Counted from the first letter of the stretch, positions 45,793 through 56,899 are shown. The stretch is DNA of 64,000 nucleotides from Paracyclopina nana (GCA_019096065.1 JAGUCH010000004.1:2294001-2358000); one strand, 5' to 3'. Notes: generated by a model from the letters alone, not told the origin. Made by a program: numbers and translations.

Positions 45793-48700
45793 GGGACCGG
45801 CCATCAATGGAACCATCCATCACCTCACCAAACACGTTCACATCTGACAAGGCCCGATCATTCCTCGCCCATATTTCCAACATTAATAAATCATACATAT
45901 CTGAAGTTCCAATACGCCTCAACAACGTCAAATCAAGAGCACTCATCGACAGCGGTAATACGTGGAGGTCGGTCATCTCCTCCACGCTTGCAACCAAATT
46001 AGGGTTCACAAAAGCTCAACTTGCGCCCCTGATAGGAGAAACTGTCAACACAGCGGGCCAAAATCAATCTCTAGAAATACTCGGCGAGGTACCAAAGCCA
46101 TTGATGCTTCACATTGGCACCTACCCACAACCTTTCCTATTTCGACCAGCTGTCATAGCTAACCTCACCATGGACGTCAACCTGTCGGGGCCCTTCATGA
46201 AGGCCCACGACATCGACCAGCTACATAGTGCCAACTCGCTCCGCATTCGAGGACGAATGATCAAGTTGGCAGGGGGGACACTTAATGAAAATGACAGTCG
46301 CGCAATCAACGTCCATGCCGTCTACATACGGGGTGAAACCACAGTGGGGCCAATGTCTTGTTGCGCCATTCCCGCAAAAATCCCCACCTGGACCCGATCG
46401 CCGCACATCGATGGGATTGTTGAAGGATCAGGGGACTTCATGGAGGCCACTGAGCTGCACCCCTGGCAGCGAGCCCTCATCCGACCAGATGAAAAGGGCA
46501 ACTGCGTTGTCGGGGTTATCAACACTACCGCAGAGCCTCTCATTATCCACAACAACACCCGGTACGGGCAAGTTGAAGGCTTGAGGCGAGTACCCACCGT
46601 GGCCAAGCTAGCAGCTGGAAGCTACGTAGCCAAGCTCGAGGGGGCCCAAACCCGGCCGCAGGGCCAGTACACGGCCGAGATGGCCCAAATCTTCATTCAA
46701 GAATTCGACCTAGAAAACAACGACATCTTGAGCACCCCTCAGCTAAAGGCTCGCACCTTGGCCCTGCTGCTACAATACCAGGACACCTTCAGCCTCGATG
46801 GGTCCTCGGGCCAAACCGACTTGGCCGAGCACCGCATCGATATCATCCCGGGTACTCAGCCCATTAACATCCGCCGGCGGCCCATCAACCCGCACTTGCA
46901 GAAGTCGCTAGAAGAACAAGTCCAGAAATGGCTCCAGGAAGGCATCATCGTCCCTATTCAGTCGCCCTGGTGCGCGCCGCTGGTCCCGGTCACCAAGAAG
47001 AATGGGAAGACCCGGTGGTGCGTAGATTACCGCGCACTGAACAAGGTAACCATCGTCGACACGCATCCCATTGGCGACATTCGGGATAACCTCAATCGGC
47101 TGGCGCACTCGCAAGTATTCTCTACCCTGGATACGACGGGAGCCTTTCACCACGTTCCCGTGAGGGCCGAGGACATCCCGAAGACAGCATTCGCAGCCAA
47201 TCACTCCACGTACGCATTCGCCTACATGCCGTTCGGCCTCACCAACGCGCCCCGAACGTATGCGCGCCTCATCCAGCGGGTCTTGGAAGGGATCCCATAC
47301 GACATTGCCTTGCCATACCTCGACGATGTGCTGATCCACAGCCGCGATGTAGAATCTCACTTCGGCCACCTGCAACGGGTACTGGACGCCCACCAACGGG
47401 CTGGCCTCAAACTGCAACCATCCAAATGCCACCTGTTCCGCCGTCGCATCACGTACCTGGGGCACGTCATCACGCCTGAGGGCCTCTCTGTGGTCCCCGA
47501 GTACATCGACGTGGTCAAGAAGTGGCCCCTGCCACGGACCCGGCGGCAGCTACGCATCTTCCTGGGAAAGTGCGGCTATTACCGGTCCTTCATCAAGGAT
47601 TACCAGAAGGTCGCCAAGGCTTTGACAGACAAACTCAGCCGGGAAGAAGACGTCCCCGATACCGCCGAGTTCGAACCCTCGCTGGAATACGTTGCCGCTT
47701 TTGAGGAGCTCAAGAAGCGGCTGTGCATGGCGCCCATCCTGGCTTTCCCCGATTTTGAGAGCCCGCAGCCATTCATCCTGGACACCGACTGGAGCGGGGA
47801 CAACCAGTGCGTGGGGGCCGTCCTGTCGCAAGTACAAGGGGGAAAGGAGCGAGTCATCCTCTTTGGGGCCAAGAAGCTGACACGGAGCCAGGCTAACTAC
47901 TCCGCCACCCAAGGGGAACTCGCTGCCGTCATCATCTGGCTGCGCAAGTGGCGGTATTACCTCCAATATCGGCCTTTCATCCTCCGCACGGACCATGCCG
48001 CTCTGCAATGGATTCGCACCATGGAGGAGCCCCGTAGCATGCTTGCCCGGTGGTTGGAGACCATCAGCCAGTTTGACTTCAAGGTCGTCCACCGGGCCGG
48101 AACCAAGCACGCCAACGCCGACGCCCTGAGTCGCGCCGAGCACGTCACCGACACCGAGGGCACGGACGTGTCCAATGAGAGCTGCGGGGGCGTCCAAGCG
48201 ATGATAGCCTCGGCCGAGGCTGCCCTGGACATGGCCAACCCCGCCGAGTGGATCCAGGGGCAAACAGAGGACGAGGATTTGCAACTGGTGCGGCGACTGA
48301 TCAGCCAGCAGAGCCGACCGAGCCCTGAGCACAAAGAGGCCGCCTCCCATCGAGGCAAGATCCTGCTGGGCCTCTTTGACAGCCTCTACCTGGATGATCA
48401 AGGCCTCCTTCGGTACAAGAAGGAAGAAGGACAAGGCCGAGAGGCTCGCCACCTGGTCGTGGTTCCTCGGTCCTCGGAAGAAGGGCTAGTGAGGCACATT
48501 CACGAAACCATGGGCCATCAGGGCAGAGACACCACTGTTGACCGGGTCTCCCGCCGGTTCTACATGCCTAACGCCACCCGAGTTGCCGCGGAGGTCGTGG
48601 CTACCTGCCGCACCTGCCAGAAACATCAGCCGGAGACCGCGGACCAACGACACTCACTACATTCTCACCGGGCGGGCTATCCCTGGCAAAGGGTCGCCAT

Positions 48701-49920
48701 CGACTACGTGGGGCCCCTCAAGCCCCCTGTCGACGGACATCAGTACCTCTTCACCGTCCGCGACCTCTTCAGCCGATGGATCGAGGCTTTCCCATGCGCC
48801 TCGGCCAGCGCTGACACCGCCGTGAGGTTCCTGACCTCAGAGATCATCCCGCGATATGGGCGAATGGAGAACCTCCCATTCTGACCGGGGCACCCACTTC
48901 ACCGCCGCCCTGTTCCAGCAAGTAGCCAAAGCACTAGGTGTCCGGCACTCCACCACGCCGGCCTACAACCCTAAGTCTAACTGGGTTGAACGGGCCCACC
49001 GGGACCTCAACGGCCTCCTGGCCAAACTGGTCTGCGGGCGACCATCCCGCTGGAAGGAAGTACTGCCCGTCGCCCTGTTCATCATGCGCACCACCAAATG
49101 CCGCATGACCGGCTACGCCCCGTATGAACTGCTATTTGGGCGGCCTGCCACCTCGCAACTGGACCTTCTGTTTGGAGACCCCCAACCACTTCTGAGAGAG
49201 GCCTCTGAGGCCGGGCAAGTTGCCCAGGCCCTCAAGGCTCGAATCCAGGCAGCCCACGAATGGGCCCGAAAGAACATGGCCACATCGATCAACCGACAAA
49301 GGATGGCCTACCACAAGGACAAACCGACGTATGTCCCGGGGCAACAGGTGTGGCTGTACACGCCCACCGTGGCCCGCCACATCTCCAAGAAGCTCCAAAC
49401 CTTCTGGTCAGGCCCCTGGACCATACTTAGGAAGGTCAACGACGTGACCTTCGAGATCTTGCCTGACCCCTCATGGATTCGAAAGAAGTCCGAGGTCGTC
49501 TCGATCGACAGGCTCAAATTGTACCGGGCAACGGCGGAAGATGCCCACGATGGCAATGCCGGCAACCCGCCGCCAGCCAATGCAGATCTATCCATGCGAG
49601 GTGATGAGTTTGCTGAAGATGTTGCGCTCCCTTCCGATGATGAAGGCGACAGTGAGAACAACATCGAGCTCCCAACAACCGCCACGAAACGGTATCAGCA
49701 CCGTCACCTCGGGAAGCACGGTACCGCAAACGTAGGACCCAGGCGGAAATGCTGCAACAAGAAACAGCAGATTTCCTGGGGGCCGAAGTTGAAGTTGCCC
49801 ATGGAGCATCATCTCCTGCAACCAGAACCAGATCACGCTCAGGCCAAAAATCAGATCAACCAGATCCAGAGCTACCTCCGCTGGCACCAATCAATATGCC
49901 GCCATACAGACCCCTGGTAG
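45771..49920 (+). pseudogene. pol: Pol polyprotein, broken by a frame change in integrase
   Basis: Read by -1 frameshift from gag. Protease has a DSG active-site triplet (ALIDSGNTW, about 45937). Reverse transcriptase has WCVDYRALNK, FGLTNAP and the YLDD catalytic box (about 47320). RNase H has LRTDHAALQW. Integrase has an HHCC zinc finger (HETMGHQGR...CRTCQKH), the first Asp in AIDYVGPL, then the frame ends in a stop at 48884. The second Asp (SDRGTHF), the catalytic Glu (NWVERAHRDL) and a GPW-type C-terminal module continue in another frame to 49920. The break lies within about 48865-48884, inside the catalytic core. It could be a real mutation or a sequencing indel in a C run. Flanking domains are otherwise intact. 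Confidence 0.9.
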
Positions 49921-50193
49921 CACAGCCTACGGTCACGATGCCACAATTCAGGCCACTGCCTGAAATGAGCGATTCTGAAAATGATGATTTTGCTACACCA
50001 ACAAATTCGAGCAGTGCTTCAAGCACAGAATAGTAGAAGAATGAGCAGCACAACGAAAAGACGGCCGCAAAATTTTGGGGGCCCCCCTAAGTATACTTTG
50101 AAAATTCTGCGGCTTGAAAGAAAGCGCAATTAATAAAGAAATAATAGCAGCACAAACCGGCAGGTGTACAATAATGAGGCAGCATGTCAACAC

Positions 50194-50216
50194 GTTTCCT
50201 TTACTCTCTTTTCCAG
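50194..50216 (+). promoter_or_regulatory. Splice acceptor for a subgenomic env RNA
   Basis: A strong pyrimidine tract (TTTCCTTTACTCTCTTTTCCAG) ends six bases before the first env ATG (50222). Env of retroviruses and errantiviruses is made from such spliced RNA (family knowledge). Joining directly to the ATG at 44742 would put an eight-codon frame first, so another donor in the leader may be used. Confidence 0.65.
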
Positions 50217-50221
50217 AAGCA

Positions 50222-52547
50222 ATGTACTTCACAATACTGATGACGTTCACTCTACTACTCGAGGTGCCGAGCGCACAACCCCGGCCTCAACCTGCTCTAC
50301 AGGAAGGAGGAGACGGACCACCTGAAGACCCGGCTGCCACCTTCACGGTGTTTGACTGCGAGTCACCAAAATCAACCCACTAGAGCGTCGACTTGAATGA
50401 CCCGGACGATTGCGATGATATCGGCACCACCTATGAATCGGCTGTCAACATCACCGTGCAGGTGCTGCAGACTGCGACGACCAAACCCGTCGCCGCCCAC
50501 CGTTGCCACGTGACCCTGACCCGCGAAGTGACCAGATGCGGATTCGACAGCGTCAGCTACGGGACTCAGATCGTTGCTTACCACCAGCCCTATACCGTGT
50601 CGCCCCAGGCCTGCCGCAAGGCGGTGGAACGGGGCTACCTGATCGTCGAGGGCCAACGGGTGAATGTGACCCTCAACGTGCCCGCCAACCTGGCTTACTT
50701 CTCTCGAGGAGGCCTTGACGGAGACCACCGATGCAGGACCATGTCATTCAGCCACAACGGTGTCATGTATCACCGCTCTTACGAGCAGACCCGGATCGAC
50801 GCCCTTGTCACCGCTGTCTATGGAAAATTACACACCAGCTCTGGACGAGTGGTGTTCGATAATCACATCGTGGCCAATTACCGGGACAAGATCGTCCACG
50901 ACACGCTCGAAGGCACCATGGTATGGGAAGCTCATGACACCACCTGCATGGAAGAGACCTCTGAGGTCTATCAAGGGCCCGCTTCACTATACCCGCACCA
51001 GAACTCCACCATGTTAGGTCAGGTGGGGGATCTGCTCCTGATTGCCCGCGAGGAGGAATCCAGGTACGCAGGATTCGTCCTTAAGGGGGTCCAGTCGACC
51101 TGCCAGCGGCGGGTCTTCCGGACTCAGCTGAGGACTTTGCAGTCGTCCTTCTCCGCCCGGCGAAGCTCCCATCGCCGCGTCAACCCACCTGACGGAAGAG
51201 GTCCACCACGCTCACGTGCAGACCCAACTGGCTTTCCTGCACGCCGAGCACGCCCTGCATCTCGACGACCGGTTCAAATTCCTGCAGGACCTCATCTGCA
51301 AGAATGAGCGGAGCATCCTGCACACCAAGCTGCAGGACATGGCCAGCGGTGGGTCCTCCTACGCCACGCTCGACTCCCACGGGCCCGGCCATTTGGTCAC
51401 CCGGGCTGGGGCGGTCGCCTACATCACCAGCTGCTACCCGATGCAGGCCATGACGCGTGCCTTCCCTAACTGCACGCAGGAGATCCCCGTGTTGGTCGGG
51501 AACCATTCCCGGTTCGCGGATCCCCTCTCCTTCATCTTGGTGGACCGGCCCAGCATCATACCCTGCGACGCCATCACGCCTGTGAAGTGGAGGATCCAGG
51601 GACACTGGATGTGCGCTACTCCTAGCATCCACTCCTGCACGCCGCCGTCGCAATTGGACCCCACCTCCGATCGACAACATGGACGCCCCTACGAGATTGG
51701 TCGGAGCCTAGGAGGCGGTATCTACTCCGCCCAGCAGCAGGCCGAGCACGCCCTCTACCTGCAGCTGTACCACGCGCGCGAGGCCGTGGTCACCACTCTG
51801 ACGTCCAACGTCCTGAGGAACAGCTTCGCACGCGGATCGGGGGCCACCACCCTCTGGTCCGAGGACGACATCGACATGATGGTTGACCAGGTGGGCAACG
51901 CCCTCATCCCTTTCTTTTCGACCGTGGGGAAATACTGGAGCTACATGACCGGAGGTTTGGTGATCCTGGGCCTCATCAAGATCATCCTAGGCTCTATCAT
52001 CCGTATGATTATCCTGTATCGCCGCCGGGGGCTTGGGTGGTGGTTGATGTATGGCCTGTGGCACACTGCCTTCATGGCTGTCGAACTCCCCTGGCGCATG
52101 GTAGCCAACCTGGGTAACGACGGACCCTTGTTCCCTGGCGACGACGATGAGGATGATGGCCACCCGGATTTCCGGCGCCGACCCCGCTGGAAGCGAGACC
52201 ACCGAGAACGAGCGGCCACCGAGCTCAGCGACTTCACCGTGCAAGATGGTTCGGAAACGGGAGAGAAAGACCCTTTGGATGCCCCGGACAAGTCGACATC
52301 GCCCCTCAAGGCTCTCCGCCGGTGGACGCGGCCCGACAAGGAGACCCAAGCATATCAGGACCTCCAGGCCCAGGTCCGTACGATTCACCAGCAATACACG
52401 GATCTATACGGGGTCCTGCAGCAGACACTTCCCCAGGCACGCGCGGTTGACGCGAATGGGACCCAGCCCAGCGCTCCCGCCATGGAGGGTCCCCCTCGGG
52501 GCTCCCTGCTAGACCTGACTCAACCCGTCACTGCGAGGACACAGTAA
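50222..52547 (+). pseudogene. env: Envelope glycoprotein gene with an internal stop and a frame break
   Basis: The first ATG (50222) opens a hydrophobic signal-peptide stretch. After 53 codons an in-frame TAG (50381-50383) interrupts the frame, which reopens at once and runs to 51307. The rest continues in another frame from about 51130-51216 to TAA at 52547. The ectodomain has many cysteines. A membrane segment (about 51945-52020) is followed by a basic stretch, a second hydrophobic segment and a long charged cytoplasmic-type tail. The family is not certain: the early FDC..P start and later cysteine spacing recall glycoproteins that retroelements captured from negative-strand RNA viruses, but this is unverified. 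In its present form it cannot give a complete protein. Confidence 0.75.
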
Positions 52548-52556
52548 CCTTCTAGC

Positions 52557-52565
52557 GTGGGGTGA
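52557..52565 (+). other. Candidate polypurine tract
   Basis: GTGGGGTGA directly precedes the 3' LTR, the position of the plus-strand primer. It is short and contains two T residues. Confidence 0.5.
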
Positions 52566-52810
52566 TGTAGCAGGGAGCGTGTCGGCCTACGGGTCGACCG
52601 CTCGCTGCGCGCGCTCGCCTCGGGCGCGCGGTAGTATAACGAGTAGTATAGTGTGATCATCAGTAAAGGAAATAAATTCACCGCATTGACACGTGTTGTC
52701 TGCGGCCCAAAGACTGACCTCTGCTAGCCTCCAGGCCCGTCCCCGCTTGACGTAGCCTAGATACGAGTAGTGGCTTGATAAGTCACAGTAGTATATCTCG
52801 ACCTACTACA
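52566..52810 (+). repeat. 3' LTR (245 bp)
   Basis: Matches the 5' LTR along its full length as read by eye. It is followed by CTAT, repeating the four bases before the 5' LTR. Confidence 0.95.
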
Positions 52811-52936
52811 CTATTTTATTGCTCCCAACCCACTGGATGCTAGCTAGTGAGAGCCAGTATTTTCTAGGGCACCGGCCAGCCCGGTAACTTCATTAAAACA
52901 CTCAAAAATTGTATAACAGAATATAAAATTGTATAT

Positions 52937-53120
52937 TTTGAGCTGGGGCACGTAAAATTGGGTCATTATATAGCTGACCTTGGATTTTAAAATGGAAAAA
53001 CACTCGTACAATTACAGCCCTCACAGGATCAGGTTAGTAAAGCTGTACTCGAGTTTTCCCATTTTAAAATCCTCGCTCAGCTATTCAATGACCCTACTTA
53101 ATGTGCCCCAGCTCGAAATA
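52937..53120. repeat. Family D inverted-repeat element, both arms present
   Basis: The left arm GAGCTGGGGCACGTAAAA...GGATTTTAAAATGG is the reverse complement of the right arm CCATTTTAAAATCC...TGTGCCCCAGCTC. The loop carries TACAATTACAGCCCTCACAG and CTGTACTCGAGTTTTC. It lies 126 bp after the retroelement. Confidence 0.75.
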
Positions 53121-53125
53121 AATAG

Positions 53126-53281
53126 CCCAGTTCCAACAACAAAATAAGTATAGTATAAGTACGATTAACCAGTATAGTATGGTGCAGCTGAGCGCGCGAG
53201 TTAGCTCGGGTCATACTATACTTATAAGTATAAGTAAGGTGGCTATACTATACTGATTTTCATTGTTGGAACCGGGCTTAT
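53126..53281. repeat. Short TIR element
   Basis: GCCCAGTTCCAACAAC at the left end and GTTGGAACCGGGC at the right are inverted. Inner arms share AGTATAGTAT words. About 155 bp, no coding capacity. Confidence 0.65.
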
Positions 53282-53302
53282 AACTATTATTAGGATCTCT
53301 AA

Positions 53303-53548
53303 TGTCCTGTTCATGTACGCCCAAAACTCCTTAGGAAAATGCACTTAAAACACCTCAAGGAAAGGAGAAAAATTGTCTCATGATAAGAGCCAGATGATAC
53401 TCAAAAAATCAGATCGACTTTAAGCCATCTTGAAAGTAAACAAATCTAATTTTGGCTATTAAGTGCTCAACATTTTAGTCCTTTTGAGCAAAATCAAAAG
53501 TTAAATTTCATCTTTTATTGAAGAAACGTGATGAAAGATAGTTTGTTT
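53303..53548 (+). mobile_element. MITE family A copy, truncated at a CUB-gene fragment
   Basis: Begins TGTCCTGTTCATGTACGCCC after TAA and matches the first 250 bp of the family. The homology stops near 53548, exactly where CUB-gene homology begins. Confidence 0.7.
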
Positions 53549-53549
53549 T

Positions 53550-54022
53550 GAAACAACTGCTCTTGTGAGCTCTTTATGCTCCAAAGATTTCATAGGCATT
53601 TCAGGTAATTATTGCATACTTTTGCCCTTTTCATTCCACTTTTCAGCTCAGTTTTTGGTTATTTTGAACTTTTAGGAGCTTCAAGCCTTTGCTCGGCTGG
53701 GGTCAGCGCAAACCTATTACAAAATCGTATTTGTGGCAAATACTTTTCGGCAACAAATGCTGCAGTAGCTGACGCAAATGTTTGCGGTAATTTGGCGTAC
53801 TCCACGCTTTATTTCAGTCTAACTACATTACTTTTCACAGATTGCACAGCCCCATTCACTGTTAATGTGCTATTTGATGCTGTAGCAGCAGCGGCTGAAA
53901 CCACCATAAATCAAAGAGGTGACAAAGCAGTTAACTTCAGCTTTATTTCATAAGCCTCTCAATTGAAATGTTTTTTCACAGGAGTCTGTTTGGAGTACAA
54001 GCAAATTCCTTGCACATCCTAA
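53550..54022 (+). pseudogene. CUB-gene copy 3, only the last exons remain
   Basis: The four segments 53550-53604 (partial), 53676-53786, 53841-53918 and 53982-54022 (TAA) match the last four exons of the 35-38 kb CUB gene in order, phase and splice sites. Shared motifs: LCSKDFIGIS, FCGKYFS versus ICGKYFS, CTAPFTVNVLFDA, NQRGVCL and QIPC. No frame damage is seen in these exons, but there is no start, signal peptide or Cys-rich module upstream, where the sequence is a truncated MITE. It is therefore a 5'-deleted duplicate. Confidence 0.8.
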
Positions 54023-54989
54023 CCACGAAGAAGATGGAAAATGGAAAATGGACAAATTCCTTTATACAAAATTACAAGTATATATTAAGCAGCAAATAAA
54101 AATGATATTTCAAACATAAACAACTACACAAGTTTTGGAATCCTATGCTTGCTTTGAATTACTCAGAAAATGCTGCATCAACAGACTTCGTTATAATTGC
54201 GTAATAATTTCACATGAACAGAGAATTTAGAGTAAAAGTACCGAACGCAAAGTTTTGGCGTTAACCACCTCGTTTACTGGATTTAGCTAGATTCCTAAAG
54301 CGAGAATTTTTTTTTGTCAAGAAGCCAATAATTCAAGTGTCTCCAGGAGGGTGACAAGATTAATTTTTAAAAGCAGTCGTGGGTGGAAAACGAAGAGGAA
54401 ACCATAAAATAATGCCATTTGTAACACCAGAATGGCGAAAAAAGGCATTAACCTTTATGAAGAATCTGTAAGCAATTTGCTTAGGGAGCGGGAAAATTCA
54501 AACAGAATCTTGTAGTTTAAAGTTTAACTTTACTACCTTGCACCTTCAAGAAAGATGTACATGTCAATATAGATTTTAGATTTCCACGTTTTCTCCTATA
54601 GCCTAGTTCAAAACACGTGGGAAACTAATCCGCTAGAGGGAGATGCAATTTGTTTGACGGAAATTCAACAGTCAAAACTGATCAAGGCGCCATAGTTTAG
54701 ATTAGAATATGATCAATTTTAAGTCAAGGATGAAATATTTCATAACTCAATTTAGCACATCAATACACTGCTTGCCTCTTTGATGCATATTCAACTAGAA
54801 ACATTTATTACTATTAGCTGAGACGGCTGAGCAGTACATAAGTTGCGACCATATATTTTCCATGATTTTTTCACTCTTGTTTTATTTAGAGGAGGATAAT
54901 GAACATTATGCATCTGCAAGTGGATAATGATCATTATACCTTACTTGATCCTTGCGCCATCTATTTCATTTGAATATGATAGAAAAAAG

Positions 54990-55068
54990 GAAGGATCTAG
55001 CAAGATTTGAACTCGGGACACCTGGTTGGCGCGCCGACGCTCTACGTCTGAGCCAACGAATTGCTTCA
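54990..55068 (-). repeat. tRNA-like sequence (SINE head)
   Basis: On the minus strand it has a perfect A box (TGGCTCAGACG) and a near-consensus B box (GAGTTCAAATC). The acceptor ends do not pair, which argues against a working tRNA. Confidence 0.45.
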
Positions 55069-55337
55069 TGAAAAGCTAGTTAAGAGCCGGGTCAAATACA
55101 AATAGCAACTGGCGAGCGCTGCATATACATGGCCGTACCGGCCGGCCAGGTGCAGTTGCAAGACGCACGGCAATAAGCGCATGTTGCAGGCTAGACCGCT
55201 GGGTCAACTTTGATGAGCTCATGCATCAGTAAGCGAGTCGCAAAATTTAAGGCATATCTTGCTAAAATCAAGCCAAAAAACTTACCTAAATTAAATTTTA
55301 CCCAATGCTTGAAATGTTGGGGGTAGCTAATAGTAAT

Positions 55338-55485
55338 AGGATTATACACCTCTAGGCTGTCGGATAACACTCATTATTTTTTAGTGTCTCGTGCCAATCA
55401 CTCGTTCGCTCCGCTCACTCGTGATCTGTCACTTGACACTAAAAAATAATTCGTGTTATCCTCCAGCCTAGAGGTGTATAATCCT
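55338..55485. repeat. Palindrome with TTCGCTCCGCTC core
   Basis: AGGATTATACACCTCTAGGCTG at the left and its exact complement at the right, with inner arms GATAACAC...TTATTTTTTAGTGTC. The loop contains CACTCGTTCGCTCCGCTCAC, related to the core of the palindromes at 5086 and 56750. Confidence 0.8.
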
Positions 55486-55843
55486 ATATTAACATTAATA
55501 TTGGCAATATTTTTTCGACTTAAGGTAACATTTTTTTGAAAAAATGTAAAGTGTCCAATCTATTAATGGCCTTAAAATTCTTAATCCAATGTGATCGCAG
55601 TTGTGTGTGCACCACATTATTAATTTAATCAAATTAGGTAGATTTAGCATAAGAAAAGCCAAAAATTAGCGATAAATGAGCATTTTTGTAAATATCAAGT
55701 AGCCATTTTCCACCCCTACCGACGCGCCATCGACTTGCGTAGCGGAAAATTGCCTGAACTAAATGTCTTGATCTAGGCTTTAGAATATGTACCTCGCCAA
55801 ATATATAATACATTTTTAGGCATGTAATTTTCTAGTCCTCTAA

Positions 55844-56070
55844 GGCCCTGTTCACCTGCATTATTATCAGCAAAATAACGCGCGATATTATGATGAAATT
55901 TGCAAATATGTGGTATTTGTAAAATCATTTTTTAGATTTTGACTTCGGAATCGGTATATTGGTACCAAAAGCCATCCTACACCAATATAAAAATTCTCAG
56001 TTTCTCAGTATTTCTCTCCAATATTTTGCCAAAATAACGGCCATAATAAGCAGGTGAACAGGCCCTAAGA
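55844..56070. mobile_element. MITE with GGCCCTGTTCACCTGC termini
   Basis: Left end AAGGCCCTGTTCACCTGC, right end GCAGGTGAACAGGCCCTAA, about 227 bp. TAA lies at both borders, suggesting the same 3-bp target habit as family A, but the interior differs. Confidence 0.65.
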
Positions 56071-56321
56071 GCCAATTCATTTCAATAATTATTGCTTTGA
56101 TGTTAATGAAGCGCAGCGAAACAGAAGAAAACTCATTTTTGTCAGCTTGGCGGTGGGTTCACTACATACGGCAGTGAAGTGAAAATCCTTGTATTTTGCT
56201 GAGATTTGGCGTGCGCTCGCATCTACCGTACAATAATGACTTATTTTCATCACATGTGAAGAAATAATTTCCATTATTGTACGGTTGGCAACTTGAGAGT
56301 TCTTCTTCAATTAAAAAAAGA

Positions 56322-56392
56322 CTTGACCGGGATTCGAACCTGGGTCTGCTGAGTGAAAAGTCTGCACTCTGCCAATGTACTATCAGAGCACA
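56322..56392 (-). repeat. tRNA-like sequence with perfect B box
   Basis: Minus strand: GGTTCGAATCC is a perfect B box, preceded by a D-arm-like ATTGGCAGAGTGC and a possible anticodon stem. The T stem is mismatched and no acceptor stem closes. It is probably tRNA-derived. Confidence 0.45.
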
Positions 56393-56749
56393 CTTAATTT
56401 TGTGAACTTTATGGCATGCTAAAAACCGATTACATTGCGGTTTAAAAAAGTCTTCCAAACCATTCCTAATGAAGAACATCAAAACACATGAAGCATTCTC
56501 AATCAATTTCAAGCCAAACTAGTTGTTTTGGTGCTTTTGGGAAAAATTCTGGCTAAAAATAACTCAAAATATCTGGTTACCCTGCAAGTGCTGAGCTCTA
56601 GCTAGAGATGCGTGTGTGCGATTGACCGCAAAGTTTTACCTGCAACCGAGCTGTCTTTTTTAAGGCTAATTTCTTGATTAAATTGATAATTTTTTAGCAT
56701 TCAAAAGTAGTATTGAGACTTTTAACCGTCACGAAGCTGACAAAAATGT

Positions 56750-56899
56750 CAATACTGTCCTGATGACTCGTCCATATAGGGTTTTTCGCTCATTCGTAGT
56801 AAAATTCCAGATCACTCGTGGCTTCGCCACTCGGTGATCTTTCATTTGACTACTCATGAGCGAAAAACCCTATATGGACTCGTCATCAGGACAGTATTG
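56750..56899. repeat. Palindrome with GGCTTCGCC core
   Basis: AATACTGTCCTGATGACTCG at the left is exactly complementary to the right end, and CATATAGGGTTTTTCGCTCA pairs with TGAGCGAAAAACCCTATATG. The centre holds ATCACTCGTGGCTTCGCCAC. Confidence 0.85.

Larger units (their letters stand above)
43569..52810 (+). mobile_element. Ty3-type LTR endogenous retroelement with env
   Basis: The element is 9,242 bp, bounded by two 245-bp LTRs (TGTAGC...CTACA) and a 4-bp duplication CTAT (43565-43568, 52811-52814). In order: leader with structured units, gag, pol (protease-RT-RNase H-integrase) and env, then a purine run and the 3' LTR. Integrase downstream of RNase H and a 4-bp duplication place it in the Ty3/gypsy group; the env makes it errantivirus-like in layout. 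The coding part is GC-rich, unlike the AT-rich surroundings. Pol has one frame break, env one in-frame stop and one frame break, so this copy cannot make complete Pol or Env as it stands. Confidence 0.95.

Noticed and set aside
47550..48452. 300-codon open frame on the minus strand
   Set aside because: It is antisense to the RT/RNase H/integrase coding part of pol; GC-rich codon bias leaves the opposite strand open. The same applies to 46908-47465, 45560-46009, 51180-51680 and 51941-52394.
54990..55068. Functional tRNA gene
   Set aside because: A and B boxes are present, but the acceptor stem does not pair and the T stem is imperfect.
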